Under the pieces are notes generated by a model. The model saw only the letters and a list, made by a program, of their open reading frames with translations. It was not told where the DNA came from and made no database searches. Both the position numbers and the translations under genes were made by a program. DNA of 64,000 nucleotides from Nitrospirota bacterium (lineage in GTDB: Bacteria > Nitrospirota > JACRHL01): contig JACRHL010000021.1 of NCBI GenBank assembly GCA_016212085.1, forward strand, positions 58,028 to 122,027. Reading direction: 5' to 3'. Within the stretch, counting starts at the first letter, position 1, and each line of letters opens with the position of its first letter. Below are positions 26,395 to 34,220 of this stretch, piece by piece.

Positions 26395-28209
26395 CTACCC
26401 GATTAGCCCCGTGTCCGCCGGCAGGTCCGCCGTTCCCGGCATCTGCAACCCGGCGTTGATGCGGGCGGCCTCCGCCGCCGTTTTGGCGGCGCGGGCGGTG
26501 CGTTCGGCGATTTCGGCCCTGATGAGCTCCCGCTGGAGCATGGCCGCGTCGGTGGGGTCCGGGGCGGGGCCCCTCATGAGTTCCAGGATGCGCTCCCTGC
26601 CGCGCAGGGAGCTGGCCTCCACCAGGGCCTCCGGCGGGATGGGCACGCCGCCCTCCGCCAGGCGCGCCAGGGTCTGGAACTCCTCCTGCCGCACGGAGGC
26701 CGTGTCGGGCACGTCGCCCACGATGATGTCCACGTCCAGCTCGGCCACGTGGTTCTGGTGGGCCACCACGTCGTCCAGGCTGGGGTCGCCGATCAGCTCC
26801 GGCGGGATCTCGCCGAACTCGTCCACCAACTGGGCGGCGCGGGTGACGGGGATGTTCAGCCCCACCCAGGCCAGGCTGCGCTCGTCGTTGGTGACGCGCA
26901 CCCAGCGCACCTCGGTCCAGAACTGGCGGATGCGCCCCCACGCCTTGCGGTAGGCGCGGGTCTGCCAGGCGCGCAGGGTGTCCAGGAGCGGCCCCAGCTC
27001 CATGCGCGCCCCCTGCTGCAAGAGCTGGATGGCGCGGCCGCTGGCGCCCTCGGCCCCGGTGATCTGGGCGGCGCCCGCGCCCACGGCGTCGATCTCGTTC
27101 TTGGCCTCGGTGAGCAGCTGGAACTGGGCCGTGGCCATGTCGCCCGTGGGCAGGATCTCCAGCTCGAAGCCGGGCACCGTCTCCAGCCAGCCGTCGGGCC
27201 GGGCCAGCTCGCGGCGGGCGCGGGCCACGTCCTCCACCGCCCCCTTCTCGGCGCGCACCTGGCGCACGGAGAGCAGGTGCAGCGCCTTGGAGCGGCGCTT
27301 GTTGATCTCGTCCTGGATGCCGATCATCTGGCGCACGGCGCCGTAGCGCTCGCCATCGCGGGCGACGAAGGCGGCGGCGCACACGTAGGGGTCTTCCGGG
27401 TTGCCCTCGTCGTCCCGGTAGGGGGAGGCGGTGGGGCCCTTGAGGATGCCGCCCCGGCAGAACACCGCCTGGAACACCTGGCTCCCCTCCTTGTACCAGC
27501 ACTCCACCACGCGCACCCGCCGGCGGCGGCGGTCGGCCCAGCGGCTGGGCTTGTCGTCGTAGGTGCCACTCTCGGCCTCGGTGTAGGCGCTGTCGAGCAG
27601 TTCCAGGTGGTTGGGATACTTGGCCTGGGCCTCCGCCAGGTCCATCCAGATCACCTGGCCGCGGTACCTTGCGTCCTCCAGGTCGCGGCGGCGGGCGTGG
27701 GGGTCCACGAAGGCGCGATCCCAGCCGATGGGGCTGATGGTCACGCGGGTTTGTGTCCCCCTGCGCGCCGCCACCACCTCGGCGAAGCCCGAGCCCTCCA
27801 CCAGCATGTGCTCGAACACCTGGGAGCGGACCTGGTCGAAACCGTTGTCGTCGAGCACGAAGCGGATGGCCTCGGTGGCGGCCTTGGCGGCGCCCTCGTC
27901 CGCCGGGTTGCGCGGGAAGCAGCGCGGGTCGGTGCGGCTTTGCCGCTCCAGGCCCAAGAGGTAGTCCACCTTGGGCTTGATGCGGTTGACCACGATGGGG
28001 GCCTGGCCGCGCCGGGACAGGGCGTCCTCCTCGGTGGCGGTCCACTGGCGGCCGTCGTAATAGTCGCGGTCGCGCTCGGCGTGCAGGCGGCCCTCGAGAC
28101 TGGCGTCCTCCGCCTCGTCGAAAAAGCCCACCAGCTTGGCCAGCAGGGCCTCCCGTTCGGCCTGCTCGGCCTGGGATTGCCCGTTTTGGGATTGCCCGTT
28201 TTGGGTCAT
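26395..28209 (-). CDS. Phage portal protein (P22-like)
   Basis: A 604-residue protein. Characteristic P22-type portal phrases include DRDYYDGRQWT, VVNRIKPKVDYLLGLERQSR, DNGFDQVRSQVFEHMLVEGSG near the N-terminal third, RYGAVRQMIGIQDEINKRRS, and AAQITGAEGASGRAIQLLQQ followed by LAWVGLNIPVTRA. The portal forms the dodecameric ring at the capsid vertex through which DNA is packaged. Its ATG overlaps the stop of the terminase large-subunit gene (ATGA), so the two are coupled. The C-terminus is helical and Ala/Arg-rich. Scaffold and capsid genes, which usually follow, are absent; the RloA/B pair lies there instead. Confidence 0.87.
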   Translation of the reverse strand: MTQNGQSQNGQSQAEQAEREALLAKLVGFFDEAEDASLEGRLHAERDRDYYDGRQWTATEEDALSRRGQAPIVVNRIKPKVDYLLGLERQSRTDPRCFPRNPADEGAAKAATEAIRFVLDDNGFDQVRSQVFEHMLVEGSGFAEVVAARRGTQTRVTISPIGWDRAFVDPHARRRDLEDARYRGQVIWMDLAEAQAKYPNHLELLDSAYTEAESGTYDDKPSRWADRRRRRVRVVECWYKEGSQVFQAVFCRGGILKGPTASPYRDDEGNPEDPYVCAAAFVARDGERYGAVRQMIGIQDEINKRRSKALHLLSVRQVRAEKGAVEDVARARRELARPDGWLETVPGFELEILPTGDMATAQFQLLTEAKNEIDAVGAGAAQITGAEGASGRAIQLLQQGARMELGPLLDTLRAWQTRAYRKAWGRIRQFWTEVRWVRVTNDERSLAWVGLNIPVTRAAQLVDEFGEIPPELIGDPSLDDVVAHQNHVAELDVDIIVGDVPDTASVRQEEFQTLARLAEGGVPIPPEALVEASSLRGRERILELMRGPAPDPTDAAMLQRELIRAEIAERTARAAKTAAEAARINAGLQMPGTADLPADTGLIG

Positions 28210-29654
28210 GCGGTTTTCCACCCGATCGTCTCCTTTTCGCAGAATGCCTGGTGCCACCGGTCGGCGGCGGGGTTGGCGGTGGCCCGCGCGGGCGCCTGGG
28301 GGCGGCTCATGCAGGCGTACCGGGTTTCGTCATAGGCGTGGTCCTCGGCGGCGCTGTCCACGTCCTCCGGGTCGGCGGGGTCCAGGGGCAGTTCGGGCAC
28401 CGTGCGCAGAAAGCCGTCCAGGCAGGAGGAGAACACGTACAGCATGGGCCGCCCGTCCTCCCCCTCCAGGCGGCGGCGCACCTCCTGGTAGCCCGCCTTG
28501 CGGTTGTTGGCGGCGCGGCGCAGGATGACCCCCGCCGCCGCCATGTGCTCGGCCACGCTGGGGCCGTCGTGCTGGCCGAAGATGGCCGGGTCGGCCACCC
28601 CGTAGGCGATCTTCTCGCCCTTCTCGCGCGCAAGGATGCCCTGGGCCACCTGGGTGCTGGTGAGGCGCAGGCCCCGGTCGGGCCGGCCGTCCCAGCCGTA
28701 CCACTCCCGGTAGCGCACCAGGGCCCCGGCGGGGAGACAGGCCCCGCCGGGCAGGGATGCCCCGCCGGGCAGGGGCGCCCCGCCGGCCACCGCCCACCAC
28801 CCCACCGAGAACGGCTTCGAGCTGCCCCAGTCCAGGGCCCGGAAGCGCGGCCAGTGGGCGGGCACGGCAAACGGCGCCAGCACGTGGCGTTGCCGGTCGA
28901 ACAACTCCAGGGCCTGGCCGGCGGCGATGTCCCAATCGCCATCGCGCAGGGCGCGCACCAGCTCCGGCGCGCCCAGGCCGCTTAGGCGCTCCAGGTATTC
29001 CGGGTCCTGGGCCAGCAGCGTGGGGTTGTCGGCCAGGCGCGCGGGGATGTACTGGCGGCGCATGCCCCCCTCCTCCGGGCGGGCGCGCCACACGCGGCCC
29101 GGCTCGGCGGGGGCGACCCAGGCGGCCTTCACCCAGGCGTGGCCCACCGAGCCGGGGTTGCTGGCGCACTCGATGCGCGGCAGCAGCCCCGCGTGGCGCA
29201 CCGGCACCTTGAGCCCCGCGCGCCGCACCCGCGAGCGCAGAAAGCGGTACTGCGCCTCGGAGAAGTGGGTCAGCTCGTCGATGAGCAGCACGTGGATCTC
29301 CGCCCCCTGGTAGCGGGCCACGTCGGTCTCGTGCTGCAAATGGGCCAGCTTGAGCACGCTGCCGCTTGCGAAGCGGAACTCCGCCTGCTGCTCGCGCCAC
29401 GCCACCTGGCCGGCGCCGGCAAGGGGGGCGAGCAGCTCGTGCAGGTTGCCGGGGCCGCGCAGGTGATTGGCGCGCAGGTCCGGGTGGGTGCGGCGGAACA
29501 GGTACACCTGGATGCCCGGCACCTCCAGGCACCAGCGGATGCCCGACACGCGCAAGAGGAAGCTCTTGCCGCCCCCCGCCGCGCCGCCGTAGAGCAGCTC
29601 GGTGGCATGGCTCAAGAAGGCCTCCGACTGTTTGGCATGCAAGCTGACCCGCAC
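28206..29654 (-). CDS. Phage terminase large subunit
   Basis: A 482-residue packaging motor. Walker A is LLYGGAAGGGKSFLLR, Walker B HVLLIDELTHFSE, and the coupling motif is around IECASNPGSVGHAW. The C-terminal RNase-H-like nuclease shows acidic residues in FRALDWGSSKPFSVGW and YGVADPAIFGQ and the closing DHAYDETRYACMSRP. A stretch PLPGGASLPGGACLPAGA is an unusual glycine/proline insertion encoded by three near-identical 15-18-bp repeats (about 28730-28790). The GTG at 29654 is preferred; codons upstream run into the GAAACGCAA motif array and cannot be coding. It overlaps the portal gene. Confidence 0.87.
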   Translation of the reverse strand: MRVSLHAKQSEAFLSHATELLYGGAAGGGKSFLLRVSGIRWCLEVPGIQVYLFRRTHPDLRANHLRGPGNLHELLAPLAGAGQVAWREQQAEFRFASGSVLKLAHLQHETDVARYQGAEIHVLLIDELTHFSEAQYRFLRSRVRRAGLKVPVRHAGLLPRIECASNPGSVGHAWVKAAWVAPAEPGRVWRARPEEGGMRRQYIPARLADNPTLLAQDPEYLERLSGLGAPELVRALRDGDWDIAAGQALELFDRQRHVLAPFAVPAHWPRFRALDWGSSKPFSVGWWAVAGGAPLPGGASLPGGACLPAGALVRYREWYGWDGRPDRGLRLTSTQVAQGILAREKGEKIAYGVADPAIFGQHDGPSVAEHMAAAGVILRRAANNRKAGYQEVRRRLEGEDGRPMLYVFSSCLDGFLRTVPELPLDPADPEDVDSAAEDHAYDETRYACMSRPQAPARATANPAADRWHQAFCEKETIGWKTA

Positions 29655-29719
29655 CGGCCCTCCCAACGGTTCGTGACCACCACCGGGGTCCGAGGTTATC
29701 CGCCCGGACGGCCATGCGG

Positions 29720-29752
29720 CGTTACGTTTCTTGCGTTTCCTGCGTTTCTGGA
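29720..29752 (-). promoter_or_regulatory. Tandem GAAACGCAA-type motif before terminase large-subunit gene
   Basis: On the minus strand it reads CAGAAACGCAGGAAACGCAA then GAAACGTAACG, three imperfect copies oriented toward the terminase gene that starts 66 bases further. A GATAAC lies about 21 bases after the last copy. Confidence 0.55.
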
Positions 29753-29890
29753 CGTTGCCGGCGGGAGGGGGTAAGGCATCGCGCGCGCCGGATGCGGGAT
29801 GCCGGATGTTTGTCAAAATGCTGAACGGCTTGAGGCCCGCTCCGGGCGCTGCTAGGATGGCCGGAACCTGCCTGCCGCCAAAGGGGTGCC

Positions 29891-31144
29891 GTGCGCGTTT
29901 TTTTGTTCATCCTGGCCGTCTGCTGCGCCCTGGCCGCGCCGCCCGTGGAATTCGCGCGGGCGGCGGACGACGGGCGCTTGCCGGTGCTGGAGGCGCTGCT
30001 CGAGCGGTCGGCGGCGGGGAATCCGGCCCTGTCGCCGGATCTGACGCAGGCCGCCGCCGCCGTCCGCGCCGGCCGCACCGACGAGGCCGTCGAGCGGCTG
30101 ACCCCCCTGGCGGACGCGGGCGACCCCTGGGCCCAGGCGCTCCTGGGGGAGGTGCTGCTCAGGACGGGCGCTCCGGCCAACCTGGCCAAAGCCATTGGCA
30201 GCCTGACCGCCGCCGCCAACGGGGGCGTGGCAGAGGCCGCGTTCTGGATCGCGGAATATTTTGATCCGGCCATCGGCCTCTGGCCGGACGTGGAGTGGGC
30301 GCGCACCTGGTACCAGCGGTCGGCGGAAGGGGGGTATGCCGGCGCCGCCTACACGCTGGCACGCAACTACTACTTCGGCGGACCGGGCCTTCCGGCCGAT
30401 ATCGCCGAGGCAGTGCGGTGGTACAAGGTGGCGGCGGAAGGCGGGGAGCCGCTGGCCGCCAGGGTGCTGGGGGAGCTGTATTGGAATGGCCTCGGCGTGG
30501 CGGCGGACCGCCGCGAGGCGCTACGCTGGTACCAGGTGGCGGCCGACCATGGGGATCTGGAGGGTCTCACGCTGGTGGGGTGGGCCCTGGTTACCGGCGA
30601 ATGGCTTGACGCGGACCCGCCCCGGGGGCACGCGCTGCTCGACCGCGCGGTGCGACAGGGATACCCGGACGCGATCGGCCGAAAAGCGCTGACCCTTTTT
30701 CTCGGCCGGGGGTTGGAACAGGATGTGGACGCGGCCATCCATATGCTCATGCCGCTGGCGGAAGCCGGCGACACCCTTTCGCAGGCCCGTTTGGCGACTT
30801 TCCTGAGCATGACGGACGATGGGGCGGACAACCTTTCCCGCGCGCTTCGGCTGGCGCGCGCGTCCGCCGAGCAGGGCGACATGGCGGGCCAGTTCGAACT
30901 GGCCCGCCTGCTGATCACTCGTGACGCCATACGCGACATGAACGAGGGTCGCCGCTGGCTGGAACGGGCCGCCCGCACCTGCCTGGACCAGCGCGCCCCC
31001 GACGTTGCGAACCTGATCGTGCCGCTGCTGCGCGCGCACTTTCCCGATTCGCCCGTGCTGCCGGAACTGGAGCGGATGCTGGCGCCGTTGGCCGGCGTAT
31101 TGGCGGATCCGGCCCTATTGCAACGGTTTGTCCTGGGGCCCTGA
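29891..31144 (+). CDS. Secreted Sel1-repeat (TPR-like) protein
   Basis: A 417-residue protein starting at GTG 29891 after AAGGGG. The signal peptide (FLFILAVCCALAAP) is followed by about eight Sel1-like repeats of roughly 36 residues (YQRSAEGGYAGAAYTLARNY, YKVAAEGGEPLAARVLGELY, YQVAADHGDLEGLTLVG). Sel1 solenoids are protein-interaction scaffolds, often periplasmic in Gram-negative bacteria. Partner unknown. The last 30 bases overlap the convergent phage-type gene. It is host-like in composition and lies between phage-type units. Confidence 0.82.
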   Translation: MRVFLFILAVCCALAAPPVEFARAADDGRLPVLEALLERSAAGNPALSPDLTQAAAAVRAGRTDEAVERLTPLADAGDPWAQALLGEVLLRTGAPANLAKAIGSLTAAANGGVAEAAFWIAEYFDPAIGLWPDVEWARTWYQRSAEGGYAGAAYTLARNYYFGGPGLPADIAEAVRWYKVAAEGGEPLAARVLGELYWNGLGVAADRREALRWYQVAADHGDLEGLTLVGWALVTGEWLDADPPRGHALLDRAVRQGYPDAIGRKALTLFLGRGLEQDVDAAIHMLMPLAEAGDTLSQARLATFLSMTDDGADNLSRALRLARASAEQGDMAGQFELARLLITRDAIRDMNEGRRWLERAARTCLDQRAPDVANLIVPLLRAHFPDSPVLPELERMLAPLAGVLADPALLQRFVLGP

Positions 31145-32023
31145 CAACGCGTTTGCCGCGTCGTTGAACACGTTGCTGAACTGGTCCCCTAGAACCCCCT
31201 GGGCGACCGGGTTTCGTGGGCCAATAAAGAGCCGGGCCGCCACGCCACCCATCAGACTCCTGGACCCGTCCCGTCCCATGGCGGCGATTGCGGCTTCCGC
31301 CGCCGATTCATGGGGAACGCCCAGTTCGCGTAGGGTGCGGTATGCTTCGCCCCCCGCGTTTGCCGCGTGGAACGTGGTACCGGTGGCGGCACCGACGGGG
31401 GTGCCGTAGGCGGATACCCCGATTTGGAGGCCCGATCCCACCGTCTCGGCGAAGTCCGCCCCGACCCCCTGCGGGTGGTACCGCCCCGCCTGGCGCGCAA
31501 AACCCTCGGCGGCCGTGCCCATATGGGTGGCGGTGGCGCCGAATCCGGCGGCGCCGGCGGCGGCCGCGCCCCCCAGGGCCAGGCCGGTTTGCGTGTCCAG
31601 CACCCCCTGCCGCACGCGGGCGTTGAAGTTCCGGGTGAAGTCGATCGGGACATCGGCGCGCGCCCGGTCAGCCGCCATGTCCCATTCCGGGCGATAGGCC
31701 TCCAGGCGCGGATGGATGCCCGTGGGGTCGAAGGGTGCCCCCGGCCCGATTCCCAGCCGCTGAAAGGCCGGCGTCGGCTCGGCCGCCGGCCGCCAGCCGT
31801 TGGCCGCCTGCCGGTCCAGGGCCGTGGGGGCGGCGGGGCCGAATGGTCCGGCCGACCAGGGCGTTTCGTCCTGGATCATCGGCCCCATGGCATTGCGGGG
31901 GATGGTGTTGAACGGCACCACCAATGGCGGCGGGGTCTCGTCGGCGATCATCGGTCCCATGGCGTCATGGGGGATGCTCGTGCCGTGGGCGGCGCGGCGG
32001 GTGAGGTTCAGTGGATTCGGCAT
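31115..32023 (-). CDS. Phage-type Gly/Ala-rich protein with two IxDETP motifs
   Basis: A 302-residue protein. The N-terminal 60 residues contain two copies of a short motif, GPMIADETPPP and GPMIQDETPW. A charged region (DMAADRARADVPIDFTRNFN) then leads to a Gly/Ala-rich half (LALGGAAAAGAAGFGATATH, VGSGLQIGVSAYGTPVGAAT) resembling phage internal virion or polyvalent proteins. The same motif is found in the genes at 19546 and 49624, and the hydrophobic glycine-rich half is like that of the gene at 50337. A GAAACGCAA array lies 60 bases upstream. The exact function is unknown. Confidence 0.6.
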   Translation of the reverse strand: MPNPLNLTRRAAHGTSIPHDAMGPMIADETPPPLVVPFNTIPRNAMGPMIQDETPWSAGPFGPAAPTALDRQAANGWRPAAEPTPAFQRLGIGPGAPFDPTGIHPRLEAYRPEWDMAADRARADVPIDFTRNFNARVRQGVLDTQTGLALGGAAAAGAAGFGATATHMGTAAEGFARQAGRYHPQGVGADFAETVGSGLQIGVSAYGTPVGAATGTTFHAANAGGEAYRTLRELGVPHESAAEAAIAAMGRDGSRSLMGGVAARLFIGPRNPVAQGVLGDQFSNVFNDAANALSGPQDKPLQ

Positions 32024-32081
32024 GGCGCGTGTCTCCCCGGGTTCATTCCCGCGCCCAGCCTATCCACCCGCCATGCCCGAC

Positions 32082-32110
32082 GCCTTGCGTTGTCTGCGTT
32101 TCTGGCGGTT
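32082..32110 (-). promoter_or_regulatory. Tandem GAAACGCAA-type motif before phage-type gene
   Basis: Minus strand: CCAGAAACGCAGACAACGCA followed by AGGCG, two copies oriented toward the gene starting 59 bases later. GATAGG follows the last AACGCAA by exactly 20 bases, the same spacing as at 50242-50285. Confidence 0.55.
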
Positions 32111-32387
32111 CCGGCACGGTTTCTTCCGCCGCCGTCAGCGGCCACGCGCCCGGTGCCGGAAAAATCGTCCGGTGGCGGGCGTTTTCCGGTCAACCGATCC
32201 GGCCCCCGCGCGTTGATGCACCCACGGGGGCCGTTCCGGCCCTCGGCCCGCCGCCGTCCCCTGGGGGCGGGATGGGACGGGATGCGGCCGCGGGTCCCTC
32301 ATGGAGCCCCCCCTCCGTGCCGTGGCCGCATCCCGGCCTTGTTCCCTTGGGGGTTGTGCCCCCCCTCCCCGGACTGTTTCACCTCCA

Positions 32388-32553
32388 GGGCACCTCTATC
32401 AACCTGCCGCGCGCCCCGATTGCTGCGCCAAGGCGGTGCTCGAACCCTCGCCTATCTCCCGGATATGTCTCGGGCTCCGCGCGGCGTAACGGTGCCGCTC
32501 CCCTCGGGGCGCCTTGCGCCCGGGACCGCTCGCGACGGTTTTGAGAGGTGCCC
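32388..32553 (+). mobile_element. Family I element, long variant, copy 5
   Basis: 166 bp. Left end GGGCACCTCTATCAACC, right end GGTTTTGAGAGGTGCCC. Flanked by TCCA on both sides (32384-32387 and 32554-32557), a clear 4-bp target duplication. The interior carries the extra GGCGTAACGGTGCCGCTCC segment of the long variant. Confidence 0.85.
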
Positions 32554-32587
32554 TCCAATCCGCAAAAACGGGTGTCGCGGCAGCCTG

Positions 32588-34078
32588 CTAGATCCGCCTC
32601 GGGTGGGCGGCGAACGGCCGGTACAGGGGGTCGCCGATGAGCACCATGCGCCACGACAGGTGCGGGATGGTGCGGTAGAAGGCCGTCACCAGCGGCTCCC
32701 CGGCCAGCAGTTCGGCAAAAAAGGCGCCCGGATCGGGAAAGGCGTCCAGGTACGGCTCGGCCACGGGCCCCAGGGTGGCGGCGGCGCCGGATTCGAGCAT
32801 GCGCTTGCACCAGTTCTGGGCGGCCGGGTCGTGCAGGTGCTGGGCCTCCACGCTGGCGGCGTGATAGCCCACCGCGCCCCGCTTCCAGGTGAACACGGGC
32901 GCATACCTGCCCAGGGCATACCACCCCGCATAGAGCGCCGCGTCCGGCGCGCCGGCGAGCAGCTCGGGCCGGTCGTCCAGCACCACCGGCAGGGCGGCCG
33001 CCTGGAGGCGGGCGGCGGCCCGGCGCAGGCCGGCGTCGAAGCCGGCGTAGGGGCTGTCGCCGGTCTTGCCGCGCGCGTCGATGTAGGCGGTGCCGGACAG
33101 GCCGTCCCGTTCCACGGCCACGGCGTCGTCCACTAGGCGCATGGCCACCTGGGGGGTGGGGCCGTCCAGCCGGGCCACGGGCACGATGGTGGCGCGCGGC
33201 GGGCCGATGCCCGGCGTGCGGTCGAACTCCGCCAGGAGCGGATTGGGCAGGCGCGCGGCGGTCTGGTGGGGCCCGCCCAGGGCCAGGGCCAGTTCGCTGT
33301 CCACGGCGGCGCCGTTCTCGTTGGCCGGGTCCACCCCCACCAGGCCGTTCCAGAACGACAGTTCCCCCAGCGCCCCCTTGTGGGCGCGGACGCGCTCCGC
33401 CAGCGCCGCCAGCCCCTCGGTGGGGATGCCCCGGAATTGCAGGTCGAGGGCCATGGCCGCCTCGTCCGTGCGCAGGCCGGCGCCGCCGGTGGCGCCGCGC
33501 AGGGCGGCGCGCAGGGTCCACACGGTGTCCTCGGCGCCCTGCATCTGGATGGCGGCGGCCAGGCGCGTGGCGGCGTGCTTGGCGCGCTCGCGGGAAAAGC
33601 GGATGAACTCGGCCTCCGGCAGGGCGGCCAGGTCCCGCGGCGCGTCGCCCAGGGCGGCCAGCAGCTCCGCCACCGCCCCGTTGGCGGCCTTTCTGGCCTG
33701 GTCGCGGCCCTTCTGGACGGTTTTCAGGAAGGCCCCGGTGCCGCCCGGCTCCTCGCCCTCCACGCGCAGGGGCACGCCGTAGGCCAGCAGCACCACGGGG
33801 GCGCGGCCCTGGGCCTTGAGCGCGTCCACCCGCTTGCGGATGGGGGCCACCATGTCCGGCAGGTCGCGCCGCGCCATGCGCTCGGCGTCGGGCACGGCCA
33901 CCGCCACCCGGTTCGCCCGGGGCACGCCGCGCGCGGCCATGTAATGGTCCGCCACCTGCTGGGAGCCGGACGCCTTGCGGTTGTAGACCACGACCACGTC
34001 GGCCCCGTCCAGCGCCCGCGCGGGGCGGGGGGCGAGCAGGGCGGCCAGAACCAGGACGATGGCAAGGGAACGCCGCAT
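32588..34078 (-). CDS. TIGR03790-family secreted protein
   Basis: A 496-residue protein with a signal peptide (IVLVLAALLAPRPARA). The body shows the TIGR03790 pattern: VVVVYNRKASGSQQVADHYM and RGVPRANRVAV near the start, VVLLAYGVPLRV, SFWNGLVGVDPANENGA, and near the end YAGWYALGRYAPVFTWKRGA, QNWCKRMLESGAAATLGPV and LIGDPLYRPFA. The family is of unknown function and widespread in Proteobacteria and Planctomycetes. The GGGGGG before ATG 34078 decides the start. It is 143 bases downstream of the fibronectin-III lipoprotein gene on the same strand, separated by a terminator, so probably a separate transcript. Confidence 0.85.
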   Translation of the reverse strand: MRRSLAIVLVLAALLAPRPARALDGADVVVVYNRKASGSQQVADHYMAARGVPRANRVAVAVPDAERMARRDLPDMVAPIRKRVDALKAQGRAPVVLLAYGVPLRVEGEEPGGTGAFLKTVQKGRDQARKAANGAVAELLAALGDAPRDLAALPEAEFIRFSRERAKHAATRLAAAIQMQGAEDTVWTLRAALRGATGGAGLRTDEAAMALDLQFRGIPTEGLAALAERVRAHKGALGELSFWNGLVGVDPANENGAAVDSELALALGGPHQTAARLPNPLLAEFDRTPGIGPPRATIVPVARLDGPTPQVAMRLVDDAVAVERDGLSGTAYIDARGKTGDSPYAGFDAGLRRAAARLQAAALPVVLDDRPELLAGAPDAALYAGWYALGRYAPVFTWKRGAVGYHAASVEAQHLHDPAAQNWCKRMLESGAAATLGPVAEPYLDAFPDPGAFFAELLAGEPLVTAFYRTIPHLSWRMVLIGDPLYRPFAAHPRRI

Positions 34079-34158
34079 GCCCCCCACTATACGCCGTTGC
34101 CGCCGGATGCCGGAACCGGCTCGGGAGGATCGCGGACACGCCGGACCCTCCACCCAAA

Positions 34159-34191
34159 CAAAAAGGCGGCCCCCTCGCGGAGGCCGCCCTT
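34159..34191 (-). terminator. Rho-independent terminator after the fibronectin-III lipoprotein gene
   Basis: On the minus strand GGGCGGCCTC, loop CGCGA, GGGGGCCGCC, then TTTTTG. A G/C stem with T-run about 30 bases past the stop of the 34221-36788 gene. Confidence 0.8.
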
Positions 34192-34220
34192 CATGTCGCC
34201 CTGACAGGCGCTGGATTATG

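Larger units (their letters stand above)
32024..32587. other. Intergenic region with motif array and a family I element
   Basis: About 560 bases. It holds the GAAACGCAA motif for the minus-strand gene (32082-32110) and a long family I element (32388-32553). No gene is supported in the remainder, which is G/C-rich without repeats. Confidence 0.55.
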
